A DNA stretch of 64,000 nucleotides. Origin: Owenia fusiformis (Eukaryota; Annelida; Polychaeta; Sabellida; Oweniidae). The position numbers were made by a program, and so were the translations under genes. Below are positions 39,001 to 50,300 of the stretch, piece after piece (within the stretch, counting starts at the first letter, position 1; each line of letters begins with the position of its first letter). The DNA is taken from the NCBI GenBank assembly GCA_903813345.2, contig CAIIXF020000004.1, positions 11,195,196-11,259,195 on the forward strand. Reading direction: 5' to 3'. The notes below the pieces were generated by a model. It had not been told where the DNA came from. It saw only the letters and a program-made list of their open reading frames with translations, and searched no databases.

Positions 39001-41142
39001 AGCTTTTTCAGCCCTCTGAAATTGTGACTGAAAAAAAGTTAAAAGTAAGCATTTCCGAAGGGTCACTGAACCTAATATTTTGAATTTTTTAGAAAATGTG
39101 CCCAATATATTGCTTTTAATGCTAGGAGCTTTGAGAATGGAAAACATGTCTGAAACAAAAAGTGTGGTCATAAAAAGGAAAAATGTAGCTTTTCAAATCA
39201 TTTTTTCTCTATTTCTTGAAACGGATTCAATTTTTCAAAGCTCCTTTCATTTAAAGCGATATGTTGGACATATTTTCTGAAAATTCAAAATATTCTGTTC
39301 AGTGACCGTTCAGAAACTTTTAACTTTTTTTCAGTCACACTTTCAGAGGGCTGAAAAGGCTATTTTAGCATGGTAAATTATGAAATAACCTTTTCAGCCA
39401 TCTGAAAACGTGACTGAAAAATAGCTAAGAGTAGGTGCTCAGGAAAGGTCACTGAACAGAATCTTTCGACTTTTTCAGAAAATGTGCCTAACATATTGCT
39501 CTAAATAATACAATTTTAGAAAATTGATGTCATTCTTAGAAAAAGAAAAAATGAAAAAAATCAATTTATTTTCCTTTTTACTACTGTTTTAGACAATTTT
39601 TTAAGATTCCAAATATTGTATCATTTAGAGCAATATATTGGACACATTTTTCACAAAAATCAAAAGATTCTGTTCATTGACCTTTCCTGAGCACCTACTT
39701 TTAGCTATTTTTCAGTCACATTTCCAGAGGGCTGAAAAGGTTATCTTAATGTTTATGGTCATTCTGACCATTTCCATTGTGTTCCCGGTCATGTAAATGA
39801 TATGTGGAACTACCGTACAGTTGGGGACAAAAATAAATGACAGGTCGATTTTCGATCACCATTTCCTAATTATGGTGGTCTGAAAGCCCATAATTTCCAA
39901 TATTGTATAGATACATATCCCTTAAAATTTGTATATTTTACATTTTGTATAATCTCATCCACTGATTTATGGCCTCTTGTAAATTCTCTTATTTTTAACA
40001 TGGGAAATCCTCACTTCAGCAAATCCACCTGTCATTTATTTATGTCCCCAACTGTAGTTAAGGTGCTATGGAAGTTAACAGGAAATGACAAAACAGGAAG
40101 TGACATTTTTTTTGCATTTTTAGATATTTTTTGAATAAAGATAACAGAATTCTGGTTTGACCTCCAGTCAATTTAACTATTTCCACATATCATTTACATG
40201 ACCAGGATCACAATGTGCATGGTCAGAATGACCCTAAACATGATGAAATAACCTTTTTAGCCCTTTGAAAGTGTGACTGAAAAAAAGCTAAAAGTAGGAG
40301 CGTAGGGAAGGTCACTGAACAGAATCTTTTGAATTTTTCAGAAAATGTGCCCAATATATTGCTCTAAATGATACAATCTTTGAAAATTTGATATCATTCA
40401 TAGAAAAAGAAAAAAAAATGAAAAAACTGATTTGAAAAGCGATCTATTTTCCTTTTTATGACCGCCATTTTTGTTTAAGTCAATTTTCTAAAATTTCAAA
40501 GATTGTACTAGTTAGAGCATTATATTGGGCACATTTTCTGAAAAATTCAAAAGATTCTGTTTAGTGACTATCCCTACGCTCCTACTTTTAGCTTTTTTTC
40601 AGTCACACTTTCAAAGGGCTAAAAAGGTTATTTCATCATGTTTAGGGTCATTCTGACCATGCACATTGTGATCCTGGTCATGTAAATGATATGTGGAAAT
40701 AGTTAAATTGACTGGAGGTCAAACCAGAACTCTGTTATCTTTATTCAAAAAATATCTAAAAATGCCAAAAAAATTGTCACTTCCTGTTTTGTCATTTCCT
40801 GTTAACTTCCATAGCACCTTAAACTGACTGGAGGTCCAAACAGAACTCTGTTATCTTGGTTCAAAAAAATTTCAAAATCCAGCATGGTTTTGTCATTTTT
40901 TATTTTGTCATTTCCTGTTAACTTCCATGGGACCTTAATGAGAAAAGACAATCAAGATTATTGGAATAATGTTACGTGAAAGCCTTTATTTAGGCCATTA
41001 GTATTTTACCTCTGTGCTGCTCGAGTTGGTCATCAGTGAGGTTAAATCCGAGATCTGCAGATATCTCCCTCAGTTGCTGAGTAGTTGGTAGATGTACTGC
41101 AGGAGAAGTATAAATATTTGGTGTATTTTTCTCATCGGCCAT
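30020..41142 (-). CDS. Amidase-signature enzyme, gene D
   Basis: Exons: 41142-41010, 36176-36050, 35822-35650, 35495-35356, 34964-34695, 34130-33974, 33248-33192, 32824-32537, 30213-30020. They total 1539 nt, 512 codons plus stop, with phases consistent at all eight introns. N-terminus reads [14 protein letters not shown]. Motifs: K109 in [14 protein letters not shown]184 in [11 protein letters not shown]208 in [11 protein letters not shown], then [17 protein letters not shown]. Exon 7 (18 codons, reading through EGTYLQGFI) only fits if intron 6 uses its GC donor (TACG/gcaagt). Intron 1 is 4.8 kb and filled with palindromic elements. Exons 4-9 are near-identical to gene C; exons 1-3 and the 5' flank are not. 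Confidence 0.93.
30390..30522. repeat. Hairpin element with GAGCGCAGCGAA loop
   Basis: Near-palindrome: arms CCTATGATTTT and AAAATCATAGG, then ATCCA...GGATATCG against its complement, centre GAGTGAGCGCAGCGAATGAG. Same class as 58899-59038 and 59408-59541. Lies in intron 8 of gene D. Confidence 0.75.
30989..32447. mobile_element. 1.46-kb TIR element, copy in gene D intron 8
   Basis: Ends TACGGGGCATATAAACGCAA and the complement of TACGGGGTGTTAAAAAACGC. Same element and position as 20663-22138. TA borders suggest a Tc1/mariner-like origin. A 98-codon open frame (31281-31577) is not a recognised transposase. Confidence 0.7.
34144..34619. mobile_element. Probable Tc1/mariner MITE in gene D intron 5
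   Basis: About 475 bp absent from the same intron of gene C. Right end, read inward, is TACAGGGTGATCACTAAG; the left end contains GTGATCCCTAATTCT, an imperfect inverted match. The exact left border is uncertain by a few bases. Confidence 0.6.
36981..37255. mobile_element. 275-bp palindromic MITE
   Basis: Arms of about 60 bp: ACTCCCCTCCATACGTTTGG at the left, its complement at the right, continuing through TGTTAAAGCCTCTTTA. The loop is AT-rich. Lies in intron 1 of gene D. Confidence 0.8.
38130..38850. repeat. Foldback 1 in gene D intron 1
   Basis: Outer arms TATCGATATGG and CCATATCGATA. Inner arms run 38345-38475 against 38530-38660, including TTTTGGTTGATTTTAAAAAA. Imperfect palindrome of about 720 bp. 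Confidence 0.75.
38868..40935. repeat. Nested foldback cluster in gene D intron 1
   Basis: Several nested palindromes share sequence: AGCTAAAAGTAGG..., TTTACATGA(C/T)CAGGATCAC and GTGACTGAAAAA recur in both orientations. The clearest is 40059-40822, a near-perfect 764-bp hairpin starting TAAGGTGCTATGGAAGTTAA and ending in its complement. Outer arms at 38870-38940 pair with 40823-40892. Confidence 0.8.
39816..40056. mobile_element. 241-bp TA-flanked MITE, copy 1
   Basis: Ends TACAGTTGGGGACAAAAATA and the complement of TACAGTTGGGGACATAAATA. Same length and sequence family as 45260-45500. Inserted into the foldback cluster at a TA. Confidence 0.88.
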
Positions 41143-43234
41143 TGTAGTAATGCTCAGATTGAGAAATCTGACCAAACCAACGGTTTCTTTACAATGTTGA
41201 TATTTCACTGGTGGTATGAGTGAAGGTAACTACCGTCACCTTCGCATTCAAGATGGCGGACGAAAATTGTCGATTTCGAAATTGTTAGTTTTCATCAAAT
41301 TAAACCACTTTATATTTGACACAATGCTTTGATATTTGAACTAGATCAGTCTTATATGACACGGAAACTCCGAAGTATGATAATTTGTTCATATCTTGTG
41401 CGTAGACGCCATAAATAAACAATATCTTCCACCGCTTAAGGGAAGGTTACTTGGATTTGGGTTTTACAGATGATACGTTTACTGATTTGTGGTGTTGCGG
41501 TTACGTTATGAGAGTTTATAATGGAGAGCTAAGATGTCCTATAGTTCAGATAGCAGAACATGCTTTATAACAGTGGTGGTTCACATTATCTTGATTCCAA
41601 AGATCAATTACTCATCGACATCGTCATTACTATATATTCCCACATAGCTAAGCAAAGGTGCAAGGTGTGTCCGATTCAAGGGGATCCGAACACAGTATTT
41701 CATATAACTGCAGTTCATTATATAACCAATCACCACGCATCCAAGGTCATTCTTTGAATGGTTGTCAAGGAAGAAAATAGTCCTTAAATTACTCAGATGC
41801 GAGTAGGTAGTTACCAGTTTCGCCACCAGGTGGCTGATTCGGGGGAAATAACATGGCAGGGTATTACAAATTTCCCTTAAACTTGAATATTCATTAGTTT
41901 TAGTGGTTCACTTTTCATATTACCCTTATGTATCTGATAGTTATACAAATTAAAATATTTCCAGGAAAGGAAAATGTTATCTGCCCAACACAAGAAAAGA
42001 TATTTCACTTTTTGCAATTTACAACATGTGGTCTATGGGGAATAGTAGACCTAGAAGTCACATTTTCAAAGAAAATTAAAATTTCAAAGTTGATAAACTC
42101 ATCAAAACCACATTTCTAGATGCAATTTTACATGTAGATTCGAAATATGACATCAGTTTGACTGAATTTTTAAATACGTAAATCAAGATTATTTCTACTC
42201 GCACCTAGTCTGTGGAAGACACGCACTTGTTTCAGCATACAATTGGCTGAAATGGAATAATTTTACACCCCAAAATTCAGTTTAGATGATATTATAAATC
42301 ATATTGATGTATCTGGCCATTTTGATAGTGCATGTACCTCTTTCTAAAACATAGCTATGGGAGGATGATATGGGATAAGTGGCGTGACAGTATATTTATT
42401 CAATAATGGTGTTATTGTTCAATAGCCAGAGCAATATCAGGTATAAAACAGCATTACGACAAGGGAAAAGTATGTATTTTGGATCAGATTTGACAAACAG
42501 TAGTATTATGGAATAATACAGAATATTTCCAAGGGATTATCTCTTAAGTAAAATGTATTGGCCTAAGATCACTGGCTCCTTTGTTGACCTTAATTGTGTT
42601 GGCTGTAGACTTACCTGTTACCAATAGACTAGATGCGAGTTGAAATAATCTTGATTTACGTGATTAAACATTCAAAATTCAGTCAAAGTGATGTCATTTT
42701 TGAAATCTACATGTAAAAGTGCAACTAGAAATTAGGTTTCGAAAGTTGTTTATCAAATTTGAAATTTTTTTTTAGATAAATGTGACTTCCAATTCGGGTT
42801 GATTCCCCCATGATAGACCCCATGTTACATAATCACAAAAAGTGAAATAAATGTTCCTGTATTTGACAGATAACATTTTTGCTGGGCATATTTTAATTTA
42901 ATTAACAGATATAATTGAAGTTAAAGGGAACTTTCTACTATACCCGCCATGCTATCCGACCCGAACGAGCCACCTGGTGGTGATACTGGTAACAATACGT
43001 GCACATATGGTTAAGTGCATCTGTTTGGCCTGAAACAAAAGAGTTACATTACAGAATTTATACAGCAACCGCATCATCTTGAAAACCAATAAGACCGTTA
43101 CCGTGTCATACATTTCCAGTAACCTACCCTTAAGCGGTGGAAGATATCGCTGAAATACGGTACGCCCGCACGACATATGAACAAATTATCATACTCCAGA
43201 GTTTCACAGTCAGACAAGGCTGATTTGGTTCAAA

Positions 43235-44324
43235 TACGAGGGGTGATCCAAAAGTCTTGGACGCCTCACTCTAACTTTGCTATTTTCTAATATAATTACA
43301 TGAAACTTTCAGATAATAAAGATCAATATCTTAACAACTTTGTGTATAAGTTTCAACAGAAAATAATTTATTTTAGCTACTTTTCTAAATAGTTTTTAAT
43401 ACCGGGTCGCTGCCACCCGGAACAGTATTTAAATAAAGCAAATCACGTCACAACTGTTATAATATGGCAAATACTTTAGGTGCAGGTGCACAACCTAACA
43501 CCAGTCATGATATGAGAGCATTTCCGATTTTCAGTCTGAGTGTCATCTGCTATCATCATCTTTACATATTAACCCTACTTTTCAACATATTTTCCACGAA
43601 TTTGAACACATTTTTCATACCACTTTACCAATGAATGAAAGACATTTATGAAATGGCCATTGCCGATGTGATACAAATTCTGCTGGAGTGCCACTCTAAA
43701 CCTCATCCAATGAGTAACAAATATTTTCTTTCAACCCTCCTTTCAACTTGGAGAAAAGGAAGAAAATCACATGGAGCCATATCGATACTGTATTGTGCAT
43801 ATGGTAGCAGCTGAATGTCAATAATAGTGAAACTATATTGTAGTATTCTTTGTTCCACTTTGATTTCTTTCATCTTCTGCATTTCAGCAGCCATCTTGGA
43901 GCAAAAATGACACCAAAATGAGAGTTGAATGTCTGATGTCATTTTCTTAGAACTTGACATATACCGCCATTGCCGACATTATGATTAAAACACAATTAAT
44001 TGCTTGCCTAGTAACAAAGGAAGTAAACTAACATGGTTTAACATTCAAAATTTAAGGAAAGATAGTGGTCAAGAAATGCAAAACAAGTCAAATAGCGGCA
44101 ACATTCAAGGCTGAAAGTTGCCATGTGCGAATGCCGTTCCGGGTGGCAGGGTCACTATATTAATAACTATCGAGAAAACTACATAAAAGATATCATTTCA
44201 CCATGAAATTGTTGCACAAAGTAGTTAGGTTGTTGGTCTTTATTATTGGAAAGTTTAAAGTAATTTTATCAAAAACCAACAAAATTAGAGCAGGGCGTCC
44301 AAGACTTTTGGATCACCCCTCGTA
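43235..44324. mobile_element. Deleted mariner element
   Basis: TIRs TACGAGGGGTGATCCAAAAG and its complement, with TA at the borders. 1,090 bp. Holds a rearranged mariner transposase remnant on the minus strand. Inserted in the right arm of the giant inverted repeat. Confidence 0.9.
43575..43894 (-). pseudogene. Mariner transposase remnant
   Basis: An N-terminal piece (MAAEMQKMKEIKVEQRI) is joined by an internal deletion to a piece reading QYSIDMAPCDFLPF. The latter corresponds to the mariner PYSPDLAPxDFxLF block that carries the third catalytic Asp. A further frame-shifted piece ends VKWYEKCVQIRGKYVEK and stop, like mariner C-termini. Most of the catalytic domain is missing and there are frame breaks, so it cannot be active. 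Confidence 0.85.
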
Positions 44325-45259
44325 TAAAAGCATTATGTCAAATACAAAGTGGTTTAATTCGATGAAAACTAAAAATTTCGAAATTGACAATTTTCGTCTG
44401 CCATCTTGAATGCGAAGGTGACGGCAGTTACCTTCGCTTGATATCCACCGGTGTATCTATGATTGGTTATTTCGCGGACAATGTGATTGACCTCTTGAGA
44501 TAATATTCAATATCTTCAGTGTAGTTTTGTCCAAGTTGATTAGCTGTGTTCTGTTGAACCCAAGTGTGGATAATGTCTATTTATGTTCGGTGGAGCGTTG
44601 AGATTCTCGAACATAAATGCTTTCTGTTGGCTGAACATAGAGTTCAGTTCAACTTTGAGTTATGTTATGCCTTGGTCACATTTGCTACGATTTTCACTGC
44701 GGCGTCCGGCAGATTGAGTATTGTGTTCTAAATTGAATACAAATTTGAACAAAACACTCAATCGGCCGGGCGCCGGCCGATGGATCAGAGAAATGTGACC
44801 CAGGCATAAGTGAGAGATCGGAGAGGATATTTTCGTGCTGAGAGTAGAGTGTATAAAAAACATTCTGAGCTTTGTCACCGTTTATCCAACGCAGTACACT
44901 TCGTTTTATTCAATCAACCAATATGGCAGTCGAATATAACTAGAAAGTTCGATCCACATTTGAAAAAGAATACCACATGACATTCTGACTTGTTTTTTCA
45001 CTTTATCTAACGCTTTGGTGTGACTCTGATTGACTGTATGACAAAACACGAAGCAATCTCCAAGTAAATCCCTAAATGCAGAGGGATTAATTATTTCCTT
45101 ATGATGCACCCTCCCGTTGTCCCCCTGAAATTCATTAAAGTTCGTAAAATAAATATATGGAAAACTATTTTTCTTGGTTATTTTTTTATATTGGATATTA
45201 GTATCGTAACTTTATTACTATTTAAAATATTTCTTTTCTTCCCATCAATTGTCTCGTAT

Positions 45260-45500
45260 TACAGTTGGGGACAAAAATAAATGGCAGGTCGATTTTCGAT
45301 CACCATTCCCTAATTATGGTGGTCTGAAAGCCCATTATTTCCAATATTGTCTAGATACATATCCCTTAAAATTTGTATATTTTACATTTTGTATAATCTC
45401 ATCCACTGATTTATGGCCTCTTGTAAATTCTCTTATTTTTAACATGGGAAATCCTCACTTCAGCAAATCCACCTGTCATTTATTTATGTCCCCAACTGTA
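45260..45500. mobile_element. 241-bp TA-flanked MITE, copy 2
   Basis: Same ends and length as 39816-40056. It splits the first recognisable 101-bp satellite unit (GTCTCGTA on its left, GTAAACACACGATAC on its right). Confidence 0.88.
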
Positions 45501-47327
45501 GTAAACACACGATACATGTCATTCAATGCATCATATTAAAGTGGGAAATACGATAACGTTTGTCTTTGTAGACTGAACATTATTAATTGTCTGGTCTTAA
45601 ATAACAAACGAAGTGTGTTACTGAATGCACCATATTAAAGCAGGAAAATACGATAACGTTTGTCTTTGTAGACTGAACATTATATTAATTGTCTCGTATT
45701 AACTAACGCACGATGCATGTCACTCAATGCACCATGTTAAAGTAGGAAATACGATAACGGTTGTCTTTGTAGACTGAACATTATAGTAATTGTCTCGTAT
45801 TGACTAACACACGATGCATGTCAATCAATTCACCAAATTAAAGGAGGAAATACGATAACGTTTGTCTTTGTAGACTGAACATTATATTTATTGTCTCGTA
45901 TTAAGTAACACATGATGCATGTCACTCAATTCACCATATTAAAGTAGGAAATACGATAACGTTTGTCTTTGTAGACTGAACATTATATTTATTGTCTCGT
46001 ATTAAGTAACACATGATGCATGTCACTCAATTCACCATATTAAAGTAGGAAATACGATAACGTTTGTCTTTGTAGACTGAACATCATGTTAATTGTCTCG
46101 TATTAACTAACACACGATGCATGTCACTTGATACACCATATTAAAGTAGGAAATACGATAACGTTTGTCTTTGTAGACTGAACATTATATTTATTGTCTC
46201 GTATTAAGTAACACACGACTGAACATTATATTTATTGTCTCGTATTAAGTAACACATGATGCATGTCACTCAATTCACCATATTAAAGTAGGAAATACGA
46301 TAACGTTTGTCTTTGTAGACTGAACATTATATTTATTGTCTCGTATTAAGTAACACATGATGCATGTCACTCAATGCACCATGTTAAAGTAGGAAATACG
46401 ATAACGTTTGTCTTTGTAGACTGAACATCATGTTAATTGTCTCGTATTAACTAACACACGATGCATGTCACTCAATTCACCATATTAAAGGAGGAAATAC
46501 GATAACGCTTGTCTTTGTAGACTGAACATTATATTTATTGTCTCGTATTAAGTAACACATGATGCATGTCACTCAATTCACCATATTAAAGTAGGAAATA
46601 CGATAACGTTTGTCTTTGTAGACTGAACATTATATTTATTGTCTCGTATTAAGTAACACATGATGCATGTCACTCAATTCACCATATTAAAGTAGGAAAT
46701 ACGATAACGTTTGTCTTTGTAGACTGAACATCATGTTAATTGTCTCGTATTAACTAACACACGATGCATGTCACTTGATACACCATATTAAAGTAGGAAA
46801 TACGATAACGTTTGTCTTTGTAGACTGAACATCATGTTAATTGTCTCGTATTAACTAACACACGATGCATGTCACTCAATTCACCATATTAAAGTAGGAA
46901 ATACGATAACGTTGTCATTGTAGACTGAACATTATATTTATTGTCTCGTATTAAGTAACACACGATGCATGTCACTCAATGCACCATGTTAAAGTAGGAA
47001 ATACGATAACGTTTGTCTTTGTAGACTGAACATCATGTTAATTGTCTCGTATTAACTAACACACGATGCATGTCACTCAATGCACCATATTAAAGTAGGA
47101 AATACGATAACGTTTGTCTTTGTAGACTGAACATCATGTTAATTGTCTCGTATTAACTAACACACGATGCATGTCACTCAATTCCCCATATTAAAGTAGG
47201 AAATACGATAACGTTTGTCTTTGTAGACTGAACATTATATTTATTGTCTCGTATTAAGTAACACACGATGCATGTCACTTAATACACCATATTAAAGTAG
47301 GAAATACGATAACGTTTGTCTTTGTAG
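45501..47327. repeat. 101-bp satellite array, about 18 units
   Basis: GTCTCGTATT recurs every 101 bp (45691, 45792, 45893, 45994, 46095 and on). One shortened unit lies near 46200. Units fall into two main variants: TTATTTATTG...AAGTAACACATG and TGTTAATTG...AACTAACACACG. Each unit contains, on the minus strand, CTACAAAGACAAACGTTATC, which is also the last coding part of the oxygenase gene at its right edge. Confidence 0.95.
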
Positions 47328-50300
47328 GCAAGCGATCTTTGGGTCTGTTGGAACTATGACTCGATGATGCTGCAAAAAAATACAACGATTCAAAATCAAA
47401 ACATTTAACACGATTTCCTAATAATTGAACAGCGTTGGTACAACTACGCCGCATTTATTGTGTATTTTTGTAAAACATCATCATTCGGTGAATCAAATAA
47501 ACATATTAGATAAATAAAGGCGACATTCAGAGATATTAAGGTAATTAGACTATAACATCGATTGATCGACCAATTCGTTACAGACTCAATATCAATATGT
47601 TATCTCCAAACATACTGTAGATGATGGTTTATCTCGAACTCGAATGGTTATTTCTTTTCTTTTAATCTGCATTTATAAGCAACACTATCATATTAAAAAC
47701 ATTATTTACCACTTCCTTCAGCCTGTCACCTGTGTGTTGGGCCAACAACTGATTAGCCTGGACAAGTATAGCACCTTCCTCTGGAGCAACGTCAACAAAT
47801 TCACCATTGTTTTCAACCTTAAATATGACATATATCTATAATGTGTATACACTTTGATTTGCATTTCTAGAAAGACTTCTCAATAGATGGTATGATGATT
47901 TAAATCGCTTCAGCAAAGATGGCCTGTGAGTAGTCTGTATCTAAATAGTAAATAAGCAGGTACCCGTATTGGTTTTACAAAAAATACGAGATCAATTTTT
48001 ATTGTATCTGCAAACATTTCATCCGCATATTTAGCAGTATTTAGAATTGGGGAAGTATCATATGTCGGCTGAATGAGACGTTTTTGCATATTTAGCCTTT
48101 TCTATTCATGTATGGGCGTGTCGCAAAAAGGTCGCACACGCATTGTTACACATTTTCGCTTTTTAACACCACAGAATGTGACGTTTTTTGAGAAAAATGT
48201 ACACATATGGAAATCCTTTCGTCCTCCACATTTGCCTCTATATCTCAAAATATTTAAGGCGAATAACTCTGATATCGTATATGTATTAACAATGGGATAG
48301 AAGCATCATAAAACACGAATCAATTGATATTTTAGGTGAAATAAATATACGTGTTGCTGTGCTTGACAATAGGCGAATGGCGTAAATTAGCCCTTTTATA
48401 TTTTAATGAATTTTGAAAACCTTTCGTCCTCCACTTTTCCACATACAACAGAAAACACATACTTTTGCGAACAAAATCATCTATTTATTAATAAACTAGC
48501 TAGAGTTTAAGAGCAAAATAATCATGTATGATTTATTAAAAATTGATCTCGTATTTTTTGTTTAATGTACACCTGAAAAGTTGAAGGTAACAAAAAATGA
48601 GCAAAAAAGGTCGCTGTCAACAGATTCTATTTTCAAACTCTATGACGTCACAATATGGGACGCTTACTAAAATTCATCCTTTGAAATAAAACTTCCATCT
48701 ACCTTTATCGAGACGAAAAATAAGTATAATAGTCATATATTGTTTGAGTTATGAGCGTTTAAAGACGAAAAATAATTCAAAATGTAACGTGTCAACAGGG
48801 GATATTTGCCAGATGTGTTTTGGTAAAAAACTCTTTTTTAAAAAAGAATGCGCAAGAATCGTGAACGGAGTTTATTAATCTAAAAACTTCATCGAATCAG
48901 CTTTTAAATGATATATAACTTTAATTAGAATATTATCTTATAATCCGGGGAATCAAAGTTACATTCACGAGATTTAAAAAACAAATGCGCCACCTTTTTG
49001 CGACACGTCGTGTGATATGCGCTTAGAATTCAATTTTCATAAAGGTGATGTCACATGTTGAGATATTTCACATTATTCAACCAAAAAGTATGACCATCAT
49101 ACATTCCTACAAAAGAAATAAATTACGCACAAAATAACTTCTAGGATACCTAGATTGTGATTGTTTACTTTCATTTTATACCTAGAAAATCAAATAGTTA
49201 CTGACCTGCAAGCCTCCAATGTTATCCTGAAACAGTAAACTCAGAATACCCGGATCAGAATGCGCCCGTACTCTTATCTTTCCACATACGTCTTCATCTG
49301 TAAGAGAAAACGATTATTTTAAGAACAGTTTGAATATGAAGAGCTCTTAAAATGATCATTGTCTCATTTCATTTAAGCATGAAAAGTATGAATTGCAGGC
49401 CCGTAACCAGGATTTACAGGGGGATTTACCAAGGGGGGAGCTTTTTGACAGTTTTGGCAAAAATTCATGCGAAAAGTGCACAGAATGGTGAAAAAATGCA
49501 TGATACTGAAAGAATTTCTGCCCAGGGGAGAGCAGCCGCTCCCCCCCCCCTCTTGGCTACGGATCTGAATTGTTGGATTTTCTAGATATTACGTACGCAT
49601 TTGATAAAGGAAACTTACTTGTCTGAATCGCTGGATAATGATTAAACTTAACACTTTTAGATCTTTCCTCTTCCGAATTGAATACTTGACATAGTCTCTA
49701 AAAAGTACAGAGACACATGCACTACAAATCTTTAGCAACAATTGATATAGTGACACAATCATTTGATGCTGTAGGAGATCTTCTTGATAAACGTGCGTCG
49801 TGCGTCTTAAAGGGTGACGCGTATCGTTTAGCAAATCGAACGCTCGTTTCTGGTGTTGCTCACCATTTAGTATAAAAGGCTCGATCCCGGAATAATACTC
49901 AAGGGTTCGAAGGCTCGAGGTCGTTGTGTCAACACCTCTAACTTTTATATAACATTGGTACAGTTTAGATCGTCACACATTTATAAAACGGAGATTTTCA
50001 TTTTAACAAATATACGGGAAGCTTATCGGAACCCTTTAAAGCAAATGGAATTAGATTCATGCAATGATTTTTTAAACCAATAAAAATAATGCAAATCACT
50101 GCTATATCCCGGAATTTACTTATAAAGATAATGTTTTTGCACCGACCCAACAGGCGTATTTTTTGTTTTTAGCCTTTGCACATTGAGTGATTGATTAAAA
50201 AGAAATCACCAATGTATATCTCCATAGTTACTCACGGTATTAAGCGAGGCATCTAAAAGTTTTAGAACTCTTCTAATGACGTCATCACAACTAATCGAGA

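Larger units (their letters stand above)
41214..44437. repeat. Giant imperfect inverted repeat upstream of gene D
   Basis: Left arm 41214 to about 42228, right arm about 42620 to 44437 (including a mariner insertion), loop of about 390 bp. Paired landmarks: GTCACCTTCGCATTCAAGAT, ATCTTCCACCGCTTAAGGG, CACCAGGTGGCT and TACGTAAATCAAGATTATTT, each facing inward from both sides. Both ends carry GAAGGTAACT. Flanks show GATATTTCACTGGTG at 41199-41213 and GATATCCACCGGTG at 44440-44454, possibly an old target duplication. Starts about 70 bp upstream of the gene D start codon. Confidence 0.8.

Noticed and set aside
45501-47327. Regular direct repeats that could be taken for a CRISPR array
   Set aside because: The unit is a continuous 101-bp satellite with no unique spacers, in animal DNA.
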